This document shows positions 33,219-46,599 of a stretch of 64,000 bases of DNA, piece by piece; the first letter of the stretch is position 1; each line of letters opens with the position of its first letter. The notes under the pieces were generated by a model. The model was not told the DNA's origin and searched no databases. It saw only the letters and a list, made by a program, of their open reading frames with translations. Where the stretch lies: positions 9,362,001 through 9,426,000 of the forward strand of contig CM033111.1 in assembly GCA_019321725.1 (NCBI GenBank). Reading direction: 5' to 3'. The DNA is from Paulownia fortunei. Its lineage: Eukaryota; Streptophyta; Magnoliopsida; Lamiales; Paulowniaceae. Both the position numbers and the translations under genes were made by a program.

Positions 33219-35024
33219 AAGCATTGCTATGTATTCCAAAGAACTCTTAAATCTCTTGGTGCGCAATATACACCCCTATTGATCGCATAGTAAATTTCAG
33301 ACAACTCGACCAAAATTTTGACGATAAAAGTGCATGTAGTAGATCTAGCAATATTGTGTCCTCTAACAAGCAAACCTAAAATCATGTTTGATGGTTGATT
33401 GTAATTTAGTTTTCAAGTTTGACATATTGATGAATATCAATAACTTCAAAATCATGCAGTTAGTGTATATAAATGATGATATTTATAACTTTTATAGTTT
33501 TATTTATTGTAATTTTATTAGTTAAAAATATATATAAATTCAAGAAAAAAGAAGATGAATTGAAATTAACATGAAAAAATTAAGTATTTAAAAAAAATAT
33601 AAATTGAGGCATTACAAAAAAAAAAATTACAGTTGAAATTGCAACAAATCCTTTAGGTCATAATTTATAGGCGATACTTGTCCTTACAAATGAAAGAGAT
33701 TTGACAAATCAACACTGAAAATTAGGTATGTACCAAAGTTGAATAAAATTTTGATTTGATGTTTAATTTTATTTTTTATAAAAATTCAGTATTCGGTTTG
33801 ATTTTAATTTTTTATTCCAATTTATCGAACTGTAACAAATATCGAATTTAATTTTTACAAATTTTATAAATAATTTTTATATCTTATTTTGTATATTTTT
33901 TCTAACTTTTTACTTGCCAAACTGAAAATAATAAATTCAAAATATAATTAAATTTGGTTAAGAAATGCAAATAAAGAAAAAGTTGAGTTGAAAATGTGTT
34001 ATATATAGCTTTGCAATAGTGTAATTTATAGACATAATAATATTTTATCTTTGTAAGATTACCTTAAAAAATGAATTATTAATTTCATTTTACCTCTTAC
34101 ATATACTTTTTAAAATGCTCCAATTATCTATCAATTTTATAATTTGTTCAGTAGAATAATATGTAAAAAGATCAAGAAATACACAAATAAATATAGTATA
34201 CAATTATTTTCTACTTAGTATAATATATATATAATATATATATATATATTTAAAATATTTATGTTGAAATGCAATGATACATCATGAAGGTTCATATAAC
34301 TTATTTTTGCCATGTTTGATTCTGTTAAATTTTTTTAAGCTTTGTTAAGTTTCATTTTTAGTCATTTTGAGGAGAGTGTTTTAGAAGAATGTGTTCTTGG
34401 AAGTAAGTTTGGAGAACGTGTATAAAATAAAAATATATATGTTTTGTTGAGAGAAATGATACGATATATTTTGAAAGATATTTGTAATTGTAGATATATT
34501 GTCAATATTATTTTGTTATGGTTACTGAGAGACATTTTCAATAATAAATATTTTGTCAATATTATTACATTGTAATTGGTGACATTTTAGGGTATATGAA
34601 TATTTAAATGTAGTAATAATTAACTTAGTATTCTGGGGGAAATATCATTCCTGAAAAATGCAAGTGACGAATATGTTTTCGTATCTAAAGAAGAATAATA
34701 TTGTTTGAAAGAAAAGTAGAAAGAGAAAGTAATCGAAACTATAATGTTCTGACAATTAAATAGTATAAATAAAATTCATTAGATTAAATGATGAACTCAA
34801 AAGATTTTTTTTTTTCATGAAATGAATTCAAGAGTGATTTAGTATAAATTCCAAAAGTGAAAAAAAATTATCAAGTTAAATATCAGATGCAATTACAATC
34901 GGACTACTATGATTGCAACAACAAAAGATAAGTCAAATTATTAGAATAGATTTTGAATTTTGAGCGTAAAATATGTAAAATATAAGGAGTAATATCGCTT
35001 TTAGAATGTGGTCTTATAATTGGT
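33219..35024. other. AT-rich non-coding DNA, one diverged repeat piece
   Basis: No gene seen. 33690-33970 is a third, diverged copy of part of the repeat at 35025-36605 (AATTAGGTATGTACCAAAG, then CAGTATTCGGTTTGATTTTA, then ATTTTATAAATAATTTTTAT). (TA)n-rich tract around 34210-34250. Confidence 0.5.
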
Positions 35025-36605
35025 TAATATGATATAAAATTCAAATATAGATGGTTTGAGAAAGTAAATGTAAAAGAAATCAAATACTCCATTAATTTAT
35101 GTAATTATTTTCATATCTCCCAAGTACAGAAAAATACAATTTTAGTCTGATAGTTTATGGAGGTCTTGCAAATTTAGTTCCTTGGTTCGAAAAAGATTCA
35201 ATTTTAGTGATGAATGCACTTTAGGTTTTGCTGTATTCTATTTTTTTAGAAAGTGGAATAACAAATATTATAAATACGATAGTAAAATGTGCTTTTAAAT
35301 TGATATAAAAAATAGATGTTATTTTCACATTAATTTTAATGAGTCTAATTAAACTGGATATTGTGAGGTATATTTTCATAAAAAATTGGTATTCAGTTTG
35401 AATTTGGTTTTTTATTTTGATTTGTCAAATAGTACAAAATATCTTATTTTAATTTTTACAATTTTTATAAATAGTTGTTATATCTTATTTTATATTTATT
35501 AATTAATTTTATACTTTTTTTCTTAATTTTAACTTACCAAACTACAAATAATAAACTTAAAATACAATTAAATTTTGTTATTTAATTTTTTTATTTTTTT
35601 TTAAAAAATCATTTAACAAAATCATTGAATTGAAAATGGATAAAAGATAAAAAAAATGGTAAAATAGTTACAAATATAATTTTCACACATGTTTTTAGAA
35701 GAAATTAACATATTGGTAAATATAATATAAAATTCAGATATGGGTGGCTTAAGAAAATATATGTTAAAGGAATCAGATATTCCATTAACTGATATAATTA
35801 TTTTTGTATCTCTCAAGTATAGAAAAATACACTTTTAGTTTCATAGTTCAGGTGGCCTTGCAAATTTAATCCCATGATTTGGAAAAGATCCAATATTAGT
35901 CATGAATGAACTTTAATATATAGGTTTGCTCTATTCTATTTTTTCAATAAATAGAATAACCGAAATTACAAATACAGCCTTTGAATTGATATAAAAAATA
36001 GATGTTATTTTCCACATTAATTTTAATGAATATGATTAAACTGGATATTGTAAGGTATATTTAGTTTATTCACATAGACATATTGTATAATAACATAATT
36101 TTTATATAGTGTGTTATATTTTTTTTCTATTCTAATACAATGTGATTTTTTATAGGGATGACCACAATTCGATAAATTGACATAATCAAATCGAAACTAA
36201 AAATTAGGTATTTATCAAAGTCGAACAAAAAAATTCAATTTGGTATTTGATTTTTATTTTCATAATAATTCAGTATTCGATTTAATTTTAGTGTTTTATT
36301 TTTTTGATTTATCGAACCACACCTATATCAAATTTTAATTTTTACAAGTTTTATAAATATTTTTTATAACTTATTTTATTTTTATTAATTAATATTATAC
36401 CTTTTTTTCTTTAATTTTAACTCACCAAACTAAAAATAATAAATTCAAAATACAATTAGATTTTGTTATTTAAATTATTTAAGTTTTTATTTTTTTAAAT
36501 TTATTTAACAAAATAATTGAATCGAAATGTGAACACATAAAAAGACAAAAGAGAAAAAAAAGTAAAGTACTTATAAATATAATTTTTACATATGTTTTTG
36601 GAATA
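35025..36605. repeat. Two-copy tandem non-coding repeat
   Basis: Unit 1 about 35025-35715, unit 2 about 35716-36605. Shared blocks in order: ATAAAATTCARATATRGRTG, then CAAGTAYAGAAAAATACA, CTTGCAAATTTA, ATAAAAAATAGATGTTATTT, AAACTGGATATTGTRAGGTA, ACTTACCAAACT/ACTCACCAAACT and the CACATGTTTTT/CATATGTTTTT end. Unit 2 carries about 170 bp extra near 36065-36235, or unit 1 lost it. Part of it recurs at 33690-33970. No terminal structure was recognised. Confidence 0.7.
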
Positions 36606-38549
36606 TCAAATAAATAAAAGTGGAGTTTGACTTGAACACTTGGTGTTCTTTTATTGTAATGATCATATAACCTTATTGACCAATTAAAAAAATATGCATT
36701 ATTTGTTTCAAAATTATATAATTATTAAATAACATAACTACTTTTAGAATTAATAATATTAAGAGGGTATTTTAGTCAGATTAAAAATTGGAAGAATGAT
36801 TCACACTTTTATAGTAGTATAGATTAATTCAAGTCTTAGATTAAATTAATTAATATGATTAATTGATATGGTTGGAGTCAGTTTAAGAGTTAAATCAATT
36901 CAATTAATTAAGTTGGACCTAATTAAATTAGAGAGCCTATGTGGAACTTATTAATTATTTAATTGAATTAATTAATTAAGTTTAGCCTAATTAATTCATG
37001 TGACTAATTAAATCAATTGATGGGATTAATAAACATGGACCTAGTTTCATAAATCCACTTGTGCGTAGGTAAGGGGATTTAGCGTGGACCCCTACCAGTA
37101 TATGAGTCATCTAAATCATAGAGGGGCTTAACTGGATGAGAATCAGGGAAGAATTATTTTCCCTAAAATTCACGTCCATAATAGTCCCCCAAGCAAGAAA
37201 AAAAATTCATTTTTTTCATATGCAAAATCCACCCCTTTTTTCCCTCTTCCAAGCTCCAATAAGTTTCATCCTTTATTCGCGATTTGATTCTTCTTTTATG
37301 AGTTGAACCTAGAATAAAATCAAATGCACCAAACACATGTAAAGGTTGTATTTAGTTCCACATATCGAGTTATGGGATCAAATTAATAGATTAATTCTAC
37401 TAGCTTATAATTAATCTCGTGTGGATATCCAAGGTGTGGATAAATTTAGAAGAGTAATGCATGGGACTCTAAAGCGAATTGAATCTACTTAAGGGGTTTG
37501 CAAATCAATATGGTGATATGATTGGGGTAATGACATGTGTCGTTACATTCATCATCTTCAATTAGAAGCAATCCAAGTAAAGTTTATGAAACTTTTCTAT
37601 ACAAGGTATTACAAAGCACAATTGATCCAATCGCGATGGCTTTAGGACATGAGTATATCATATGTGATGTTCTTTATTATGTTAATCATTTAGTTTTAAA
37701 TTTCCATTGTGCATGTATCTTGGGATACGTGAAGCCAATGTATACAAACTTCTCTAGTAGGAATGTGCGAAGCTAATGTATACAAACTTCTCTAGTGGGA
37801 AAAGCTTACTGGAAAAGAGAAGAGGACTACTTTTCCTCTAGAGCTAGAAAATAAAAGACATTGAGGTTCTATCTGATAGAAAGCTATAATATCTTGTCTA
37901 AATAATTTGGATAGATATGTAAGAAAAAAAAGTTGCAAGTTGAACAATGATTCTAAACACTTCGCAACTGAAAGAGCTTGTAAAGAGAGAAGAATCAAAT
38001 ACTTCGAAATGACTAGATTTATGATTATGCAAATTGATTTGTATCTTACTTTAGAAGATACAATTTTAATTACAGCCAACATCTTGAAAAATGTGCCTTC
38101 AAGTGAATTCTTCAACTTTCTACAAGCTATGACATGGAAGCAACCCAAATTCATGGTATGTGCATGAAGAATTGACAAGGTATGTTCTCTCAAGGTGATG
38201 AACAACATGTTGGAGAAATGATGGAAATTATATCATGCAATGTAGATTTCCTCAAAGAGGATTTTGTGAGCATATGTAAAGTTAACAAGAATTTTAAACT
38301 CAATGAGTTTCAAGATACTTAAAGAGGCACTCATTTCTCTAGTGAGACTGGTGTATCTTAAATCATCAAGCATTCGTTGGGATAGTGGGAGCAACCCCTA
38401 AGTTAGTTAGAGTGTCTCACTTTAAAAGGACTCTCAATTTCCATAAGTGAGAATGAGTGAACTTGAGTTATTCCCCATCGTCTATATGAGATTAATTGTG
38501 CATCATTCATGAATACTTTTTTGGATGTTGATGAGCAGCTTAAAACTTT
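36606..38549. other. Unassigned region, possibly remnants of a copia LTR and gag
   Basis: 36830-37060 is made of alternating AATTAATT/ATTGATT text like that in copia LTRs. CGTGTGGATATCCAAGGTGT (37418-37437) also resembles copia LTR text. From 37530 there are broken frames without a recognisable domain, including 86 codons at 37907-38167. If the following pol remnant is real, this would be its LTR and gag, but I cannot prove it. Confidence 0.3.
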
Positions 38550-40200
38550 TGACTTCACTTCAAGTTTAAAGTGGATAACTGCTATGAAAGAAAAGATTAG
38601 CCTAATGGCTAAGAACAAAGTTTAAAAGCATGTTGATCTTCAGTATAGGTATAAAACCATTAGAATCATGTGAGTTCTAGAGGTTAAGTACAAAGTAGAT
38701 AAGTTGATTGATAATTTTACAGCTCAACCAAAGGTGAATTGTTATGCCTAAAAGAAGGACATAAATTTTTGGAGATGTTCCACTTAAGTGGTGAGATTTT
38801 CCTCTATTTGCCAAATTCTAGCGATTATAGCACTTTTATCTGGATTTATCTTAGATGATTGAAGTTGACACATATTAAGAGGAATGGACAATGAGATCTA
38901 TACAGATCAACCTAATGAACTCCAGAAGTGGGGCAAGAGCACAAAGTTTGCTACTCGAAAAGCTCCAATTGTAACTTGAACTGTCATCCAAGTGGTGGTG
39001 ATATCATTTTCATTGAGTTATCACTCTAATAAATGTAACGATAGTCGATTAAGGTCACTAAATATATGTCAACATATATGAGAGGATTTAGTTCTCACTG
39101 TAAATGGGCGATAATGTGATGGCTAGAAGAGACATGGAGGCTACTCAAAAGTGGTTATTCTTTATATTTGGAATGGATATAGGAGAAGTGAGATGCATAC
39201 TTAGTATTAAGATACCGAGATTTTATATGCATCATAATAATCATGTTCACACTCCATAGCCAAGATTATGTACTTAGTTAAAAGAAATGCCTTAAAATAG
39301 AAAAGAAAGAGACATGCTAGCTAGTATTGTTAATGCAAGTGTTGTAGAAAATTTAGCATACGCTACGTGTTTACTCAACTAGCCCTGTGCTTAGTAATTA
39401 GATTATTGGTGAGTAGATATCAAAAGTGATCCATAATGGTTACGTCGTGATGCAGCAAAGTGGATGCTTAGATATCTGAATATAGTGGTCTCATATTGAT
39501 TTGAGGCAATTTGATTAAATAACACTTCTTAAGGTTGGTGTTATCTTTGTGATAGTAAAGACACTTCGATGTGTGCTTGGGCACTTAGTATTACTGGAGG
39601 GCAAAGCATACTTATACTGATATTGCTTCTCCGATGAGAGTATTGCACATAATTAAATTATTTGGTATATCTCTATAATTTCTTATCTCTTTCACCAAGC
39701 CTTTGTATAAAAATATGCTCCAAAGGTATGTATGTAATATGTGATCACATAAAATTTAATTCTTGTGATTAATGAGATATAATTGAATTCTCATTCTGTG
39801 GTTGGTACTAGATTTATGTAAATGTGAAATACACTAGCCTTTGAATAACTCTCACACATAGACAATTATCTTAGCGATGTGCTAGTGAGTATGATAAGAC
39901 TTAAAGATCATGTCGCATAAGTGAGGTTTGTAAATGGTAGCCTTTCTGCTCGGAGTAGCAAGGATGATCACATGTGTAACTTAAATTTGCCTTATCTTGG
40001 ATGCTAGGATAAATCATGTTGGATCAATTATGAAGTATGTCAAACTTCATAACAAGCTTGGTTATAGTTGAACGTGCGAACTACTAAAATATATTTTAGA
40101 GAGTGATTGTCTAGTGGTGCGCAGGTCAAATGCTTGGAAAACAACTGGACTTAGGTTTTATGATGTTTAGAATGTCCAAATTAAATTGGAGCTCCATCAT
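38550..40200 (+). pseudogene. Very degenerate copia Pol (RT/RNase H) remnant
   Basis: Scattered matches only: N-E-I-Y-T-D-Q-P-N-E near 38890 resembles the E-E-I-Y-M-x-Q-P-E-G-F block of copia RT. Near 39410-39500 the frames give S-D-P...A-A-K-W-M-L-R-Y-L, resembling the Y-Q-x-D-P-G...A-x-K-W-I-L-R-Y-L block between RT and RNase H. T-G-G-Q-S near 39595 may be the G-G-A-V-S-W site. Stops everywhere. A different lineage from the other copia elements in the window. Confidence 0.4.
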
Positions 40201-41020
40201 AGCATGTATTCAAACTATATGTGCTTCGATATGACTTACTATGAGAAGTGATTGAATGGGTCTTTGCTTTGGGAGCCTAGATTATTTTTTGCACCCTTTG
40301 GGACTTTAGAATATGTCATGAAGTGTAACCTCAATGATGCTTCTTTAGCATGTTATTTAATAGCTATGGATGATTCCTTTTGTCAGAGCATAACTAGAAA
40401 AACTGTCAAGACCAAGCTTATTAGCATGTAAGGCTGAGAAAGAACTAAGTTCGCAACACACTTGTGTTCTTAGTTCATAGCCTAGGCGACTGTGTTGAAT
40501 TGTGTTTGACTAGTAATGAATATAGATACACATTTAAGAGAGTCGAGCATGCTCTAATTATTTTTATTGAGGGATGTAGAGATTAATTATCTATTATTTT
40601 ATTGATTTATGAAAATTTAGGAAATGTATTCAACATAAATGGAGAAAAAAAGGACATGCTAATAATGGTCAAGGAGACTTGTTGGTATTTCTAAAATAAT
40701 AATATTAATCTTTTTTTATTGAAATTTTCCTCTTCATTTTTAGGGATAAGAATGAATTTTGATCAACGTGGTCCTCGATACAACCTGACACATTTAAGGC
40801 AAATTTGAGGAAACTAAATGGATCTTGGGGTGAGGTTACGAGTTCTCTTTTATCGATTTGTGTAGGTTCATGCAAAGAAATGAGTTTACCAAAATCGCTT
40901 CGTTTTTATAAAGTATATATACATTTTTGGGTTTTCATTGATTCATATTTAATTGTTAATCAGCCACTCAAAGACTCATCTCTTTAGATACCATTTCTTC
41001 TCGCCCTTAATAATCACCTC
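40201..41020. other. No gene recognised
   Basis: Mixed sequence with one short frame (40805-40987) that has no recognisable domain. It may belong to the decayed copia on its left. Confidence 0.4.
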
Positions 41021-41536
41021 TATTAGAATTAGGTCGGGTTTTGGACCCATTATTCAATTGACATACATATTTGAGTTGATTGTTAATTCCACAGCTTTAG
41101 TGGGATTAGATTCCTAATTGAATTAGGACTCTTCCTTGTTTTGGAAGACTTATTTATATAAGATCACTTTTTTAATGAAAATAAGAGAATTTGGAAGACT
41201 TATTTATATGAGGTCTTTCTTCTAATGAAAATAAGAGAATTTGGAAGACTTATTTATATGAGATCTTTCTTCTAATGCAAATAAGAGAAATACACAACCA
41301 GTAATTCTATTCTCAAAAGCAAATGTCTCCTAAAATTTCTCTCTACAATTTTTTCCTATAGCATTACCAAGAGCTCTATGGATTTGAGGCATATAACGAG
41401 TTGGCAAAATTGGGGCTTGTAGGCAAGCTTGATCTAGGATACATAGATCGATAATTCTTATTGTGTATATGTATACCATATCTACTCTCAATTATATCAT
41501 TATGTCTGAGATGTGATTATTATTTTTTCAAACAAA
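41021..41536 (+). repeat. Possible copia LTR with primer-binding-site remnant
   Basis: Begins TATTAGAATTAGG (compare the common TGTTAGAATTAGG start) and contains a TATA-like segment in a triplicated block. It ends before CAAAGGTATCAGTGCTAATA (about 41519-41538), which resembles a mutated initiator-Met primer site. No downstream element follows: the next sequence is an LTR of another family in the opposite direction. Confidence 0.35.
41141..41290 (+). repeat. 50-bp tandem triplication with TATA-like core
   Basis: TTGGAAGACTTATTTATATR at 41141, 41191 and 41241, each followed by AGRTC, a T-rich stretch, TAATG and AAATAAGAGAA. The period is exactly 50 bp and the second and third units are nearly identical. 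It lies where an LTR promoter would be. Confidence 0.85.
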
Positions 41537-41599
41537 GGTATCAGTGCTAATAGGGTTTGTTCTCGTTGTTGGTCCCAAGTGGCATGAAAGGATAGAGTT

Positions 41600-43100
41600 T
41601 TCAAAGATTAGTTGCCTAATTTCAGTTAATAAAATAGTTATTCAATTGAACACTCAATTGCTTCAGTCTACTATTGATAATGTGAAGTCAGATTAGTGAA
41701 TTGGTAAGTAGTGCAGCGAAAGTAAATAAAACACTTAGAAAAATATGAGGCATCTGTTGTGTATGTTGTGCAATGCAATTGAATAATATAGACATATAAA
41801 TATAAATGCAAAAATGTAAGTGCAAGAAAGTAAGTAGCACAATAATTTTTATAGTAGTTTGAAGGTGGGGTAATCTTTCTAAGTCTACTCTTCTCCTAAC
41901 ATCCAAGAGCAATTCACTAAAACAAATTAAGACTCTATACAAAAGTCAATTCTAATACAACAATTCAGTTTTTCGAACTAAGTAAATAGTAACTCTGTTA
42001 ATACTGCAACTCAGTCTTCCCACATAGATCCGATTGTTGAATCTTTCCATACTTGTCCAATTTAGAATTAACAGGACTCAATCCACCCCGATTTTTTCTC
42101 TTTATTTCTTTGAAGTGATATGTAAATCACACAATGAAATATTATGTGCATAGAATGGGTAGGTAAGCTTTTCAAATTACTATTACGTTAGATAATATTT
42201 TTAAAGTTTTTAGCTTGATTACTTCAAACATCTCTTGGATGATTATGTGTCCATCATGCATATGTTACTACTTTTGTTCTCTCTTTCTTTCCATCTTCAG
42301 CTCATTTTTATAGCTCTTTTTTCTGCCTGTTACACATGCTTCCCACTTTTTCTACTGGTGCAATTGGTTTTTTATACTGCTTTGTAGTTCTAATGTGACA
42401 CTATTTGTAATATGTTGTCCCTTTTGTTCTATCTACCTCTTTCCGACTTTATATTCATTGGTTTGGACTGCAACAATTTATTTTATGAGGTTTATTGATG
42501 TAACTTAATCTTTTGAAGGTACCTCTATCCTCACTCCACTGTGACCCTTTAACCTCATTGAGGGCACTGCTTTGGTCTTAAACTCAATTGCTTCTTAGAA
42601 TACTGTTACTTTGTTGTTTTGATAATTTACTCGGTTGACTCCGTTGACCCTTTAGTGACTTCAAATTCTCACTCAACTGCTTCTCTCCTCACTCAGTTGA
42701 AACCCTTAACCCTACTAAGTCTCTGCTCTAGTCTTGGACTCCACTGTCTTGATCTTAAACTCTTCATCTCTATTTCAATCATCAGCTCTTCTTATCTTTT
42801 CAATTTTTAGGCTAAGTTTTCTAAGAGAACTGCCTAAAAGAATAACATTTAAAAAGGTCCTACTGAATTAGAAAAACTTCAAGAGTTTTGAGAGGGTCTA
42901 TCCTAGACTAGCCTACTCATAATCAAAATCTATACAAGTAATGTTTAATAATTTTCTCCTTTTTGATGTTGAAAAAACTCTTGAGAGCAACAACATTTCA
43001 TATCATTTGATCATGAAACTTCACAATGATAGTAAAGATTGTCATCATCATTTTACAAATAAAGTTCATAGGCTACTAATGTTGTAGTGTACTTTGCTGC
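41600..43100 (-). mobile_element. Sirevirus-type copia 3' end: LTR plus end of the internal region, minus strand
   Basis: On the minus strand, 43090-42950 reads CTCTCAAGAGTTTTTTCAAC, then ATCAAAAAGGAGAAAAT (purine tract), then the LTR from about 42949: ATTACTTGTATAGATTTTGA, GGCTAGTCTAGGATAGACCC. This aligns with 55000-55200, where the plus-strand element reads CTCTAAGAG-like text, AAAAAATGGGGAAAT and TAGTCTAGCTTAGACCC. The LTR probably runs to about 41600-41700; its far end includes the complement of ATAGTAGTTTGAAGGTGGGG (41850-41869). The exact ends are not fixed. Confidence 0.65.
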
Positions 43101-46100
43101 TCTAGCCTCTCTTTGGTTTTAGATACCTTCATCCCCTACTAAGCTTATCTTCATTCGGATGTTGTTGCTTGCCTACTTTACTAATCTTCAGTTAGTTGTT
43201 GTTGCCCTGAAATTCTAGGAGAAGCCTAAAACCTTCCCCTTAAGAAGTTTACTATGTCCAGGAGAAGTCTTAATTATTCTCCCCTTAGAAATTTACTTCT
43301 TCTCTTTGTCAACTTCCTCATGAAAGACTGCTTCCCTTGCTCCTCAGAAGTCAACACCAATCTGACTCTACATCTACTTCATCTACCTGAAGAATTTCTT
43401 TGTTGTTCTCTAGTGTTTTTTCCCATTTTTATCATCATTCTTTAGATATAGAACGAGGGTTGATGCTATCTAGAGTTTCTAGTAGGATTCTTATCCTCTT
43501 CTCCCATCTACTTCAATACAGTAGGTTTACAAGTATTATGGGAGTTTTGAATATTAGAAATTCTAGACCATCTTGCAGTAGACTCATCTTCTCCACTTAA
43601 CTAGCAGTTCATGGGACACCTTTTGTGGTTATCTGCTAGTATTGATCACTAGGGAAAAGACCTGGAGGTTCAAGAGGTTATGTGGGAACTTTCGCATTCT
43701 AAGTGTTTTCAACAATACTTAGCGCTCAATCATTTTTCCCATGAAATCACCTCTTTCATAAGGATTTTGAAACTTTTAGGTATAGCAAACAAAGGATATT
43801 GGTTTTAGGTTTAGCAGTGTTTGCCATTCTGGCTCTTCTGTGATATGCCATCAGTTTTTGAAACTTCTTGGTGATGGTCTTCTGTGAGCAATTAATTAAT
43901 TCACTAGTAAATACTTAATTTATAACCAAATTATAAATTGAGTGCGCAATGTTCAGTTCTAGAGTTAAATAACAAGAAAAACTGTATTTTCGCTTTCCAT
44001 ATAAAGATGTGGAATCTATTTCTGTAAGTTACATTTCCACCTACGTATGCTAATGTGATCCCAAAATACAAGTCCTAGGAATGCTAACTAACAAACCATT
44101 AATGAGAATATTAAAGATCACACTGAAATAAATATAAGCTTATAGCTACTCAAGATTAAGATCATCAATCCATATATGATCATCTATTGTTATTTGAATT
44201 TTCAAACAATAACATAATTTAGATTAAAATTTAAACTACATCAGGCCTAATCATATAAAATTTAATTATAAAAAAAAAAACTTGGTTTTGCTATTCCTAC
44301 TTATGGCTACTATGTTTTATAGATTGAATCAACACAATCCACGTGGAGCATAAAAAAAATGGCATGGTAATGACTCGTTCATTATTGCTTGATCTTTGTA
44401 GGAGATATGTGGTGAACAAATTGGTTGCTTTGATTAATTAAGAAAAAAATAGCTAAAAACACAATGAAAATAAATGCTTAAAGTATTTTTTATTTATTTA
44501 CGATATTTCCTTAATCCAACTTTAATTAATTCTGCCCAGAAGCATTTGAAATAGCATTAAATAGTTTACTTTAATAACTTAAAATTAGGTTAGTGATGTG
44601 CCTCGAAATAAAGTGTATCAAGAATTCCCAAACTCCCTCAATCAACTCCTTGATTTGGCCTTCAACAGCAACTGCAAAATAAAGGGTAAAGGTGCTGGGA
44701 TTTACCAACAAAAATACTCCGATGCTAATAAAATGCTAGTAAAAATCATGAAAATATTCCTTTCCCTTTGACATATGTATATATAGGTATAAAGCATATG
44801 AATCCTTCTTGGATTTAGTTTTCTCATAGATAAACACCATTTTATGATATTACCTTTTGGATAAACATCAATCAAGGGTTGTGTTAAATAGAGTGAACCT
44901 AGTTAAAGTAGGATTTTATTTTCTTATCAGGCCTCTAAAAATATCTAGGGTTTTTTATTAATGCATGTTGGGAAAATGTGTATTTAGACAAGTAAGATCT
45001 ATCCAACTCAACTCTGGTAATGACAATTACAATGGTCCTTAAAATTAATATCCCAACTAAGATATGGAGTCAGCTTATATACCAAGTCTTTCTCAATAGT
45101 TTTGGGCCTACTCTATTTACCAAACAGCTCGACCCACAAATTTTCCTTATGTAAACCATTCTTACTCAGATTGTAGCCTAAATATTTAAGCCTAGTGACC
45201 AGGGTTGATTTAGGGCACATGTTAGCAATAGTGATATTAATTTGAAAAATGATTGATGGTGGTCCCATGGCTCTTGTCTATGCTAGTAAAAAGTTAGTTG
45301 TGAATAACTAAAATTATATTTCACATAGTGCAAAATTCTTATGGAAGACGATTGTACCTCACTTCAGTAGCTCTGTTAGTTTTCCTTTAGTATGGGAAGG
45401 GTAGTGCAACTTCCAATATAGTTAGGTGACTCTACAAACTATACATGTTTCTTTTAAAATTGGTGACTATTGTGTTTGTTTTTGTGAAACGTGAGTGTCT
45501 GCATTTTGTTCATTTACAAAGTATTGCTAAAAAGTAGAAATAAGTTGAAAAATAGAGTTCGGTAATTAAGTTACAATAATAGATCTAACTTGTATTTTTG
45601 TGTATAGAATTTTAAATTGCCCTTAGACTTTGAAATAGTAATTTATTTTGTTGAATTTGATCAATTAAACTAAATTAAGTTTTTTCTTATGTGTTATATA
45701 CATAAAACTATAATTATTAATATAATATTTACAGGTAATAGTTTATATATGAAAGTAAAAGATCAATTTGGTAATAAATTATTCAAAATAATCTTTAAAA
45801 GGATACACTTAAATATAAGAATTCATAGTAGTTATTAATTGTAAATGAATATTTTTACATATATTTACATTTGTATATAAGCATTCTATTGAGTATATTA
45901 ATCTTTATTCATGTATTTGGTATGTTAACATATATATGTGTATTCTTTTTTCAGAAGAACATCGCTTATACTTAGACGGAGTCTGACATAGACCCTATCA
46001 ATTTATTAAATTTCAGACATAACAATTAATAGTCAATACAAGTAAGAAAGTAAAAGAGAGGATTACCACTCCTTTTACAAGAAATTACTTAAATTTAAAG

Positions 46101-46212
46101 AAAGGCAAATGCATCAAGTCGAAAGTCAAAATCCCCTTTAGTGGTTTCGGCATATCCTCAGCATTCCATATGCCCGATTTCCGCTCAAGACAAGCATTTG
46201 TGTAACTATACA
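43101..46212. other. Mostly unassigned; possible Sirevirus env-region remnant and LINE-like trace
   Basis: 43101-43650 may continue the inverted Sirevirus internal region (CT-rich on the plus strand) but has no domain. On the minus strand, 45290-45000 includes R-L-K-Y-L-G-Y-N-L, weakly like the Y-L-G-x-P-L block of LINE reverse transcriptase. The rest is AT-rich with nothing recognised. Confidence 0.3.
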
Positions 46213-46227
46213 TGCACACATACATAC

Positions 46228-46258
<31 letters not shown>

Positions 46259-46384
46259 CAGTTTTACCCAAATATATAGCTGTTGTTTTATATATATTTT
46301 ATGTACTTGAGTATATCTATTGATATATGTGTGTGGACATATACATTTATAGTATAAATATATATATATATATTTATATATATC
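46213..46384. repeat. Compound microsatellites
   Basis: (CA/TA)n then (TA)n then (TG)n at 46213-46259, and a (TA)n tract at about 46355-46384. Confidence 0.9.
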
Positions 46385-46599
46385 AGTTTTGCATATGTAA
46401 TTACAAGAGATAATTGTTAGAACCATAAGATTACTTTTAGCAACATATGTTATAAATAGTGTTGTTTCTCCTCTTTTAGAAGTGATCAAATATGAATTAA
46501 TTCTAAAATTTGATACAGTAGTATTCATTGTCTTGTAACAGATTCTGTATACAAGGACTATATTTTATGATTCTTGGATCATGTCAAACCCTTCAGTTT

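Noticed and set aside
37907..38167. 86-codon plus-strand frame with varied composition
   Set aside because: Could be part of a decayed gag, but no motif is recognisable and it overlaps a comparable minus-strand frame, so no call was made.
46085..46528. 147-codon minus-strand frame
   Set aside because: Most of it is translation of the (TA/TG/CA)n microsatellites. The non-repeat tail has no recognised domain.
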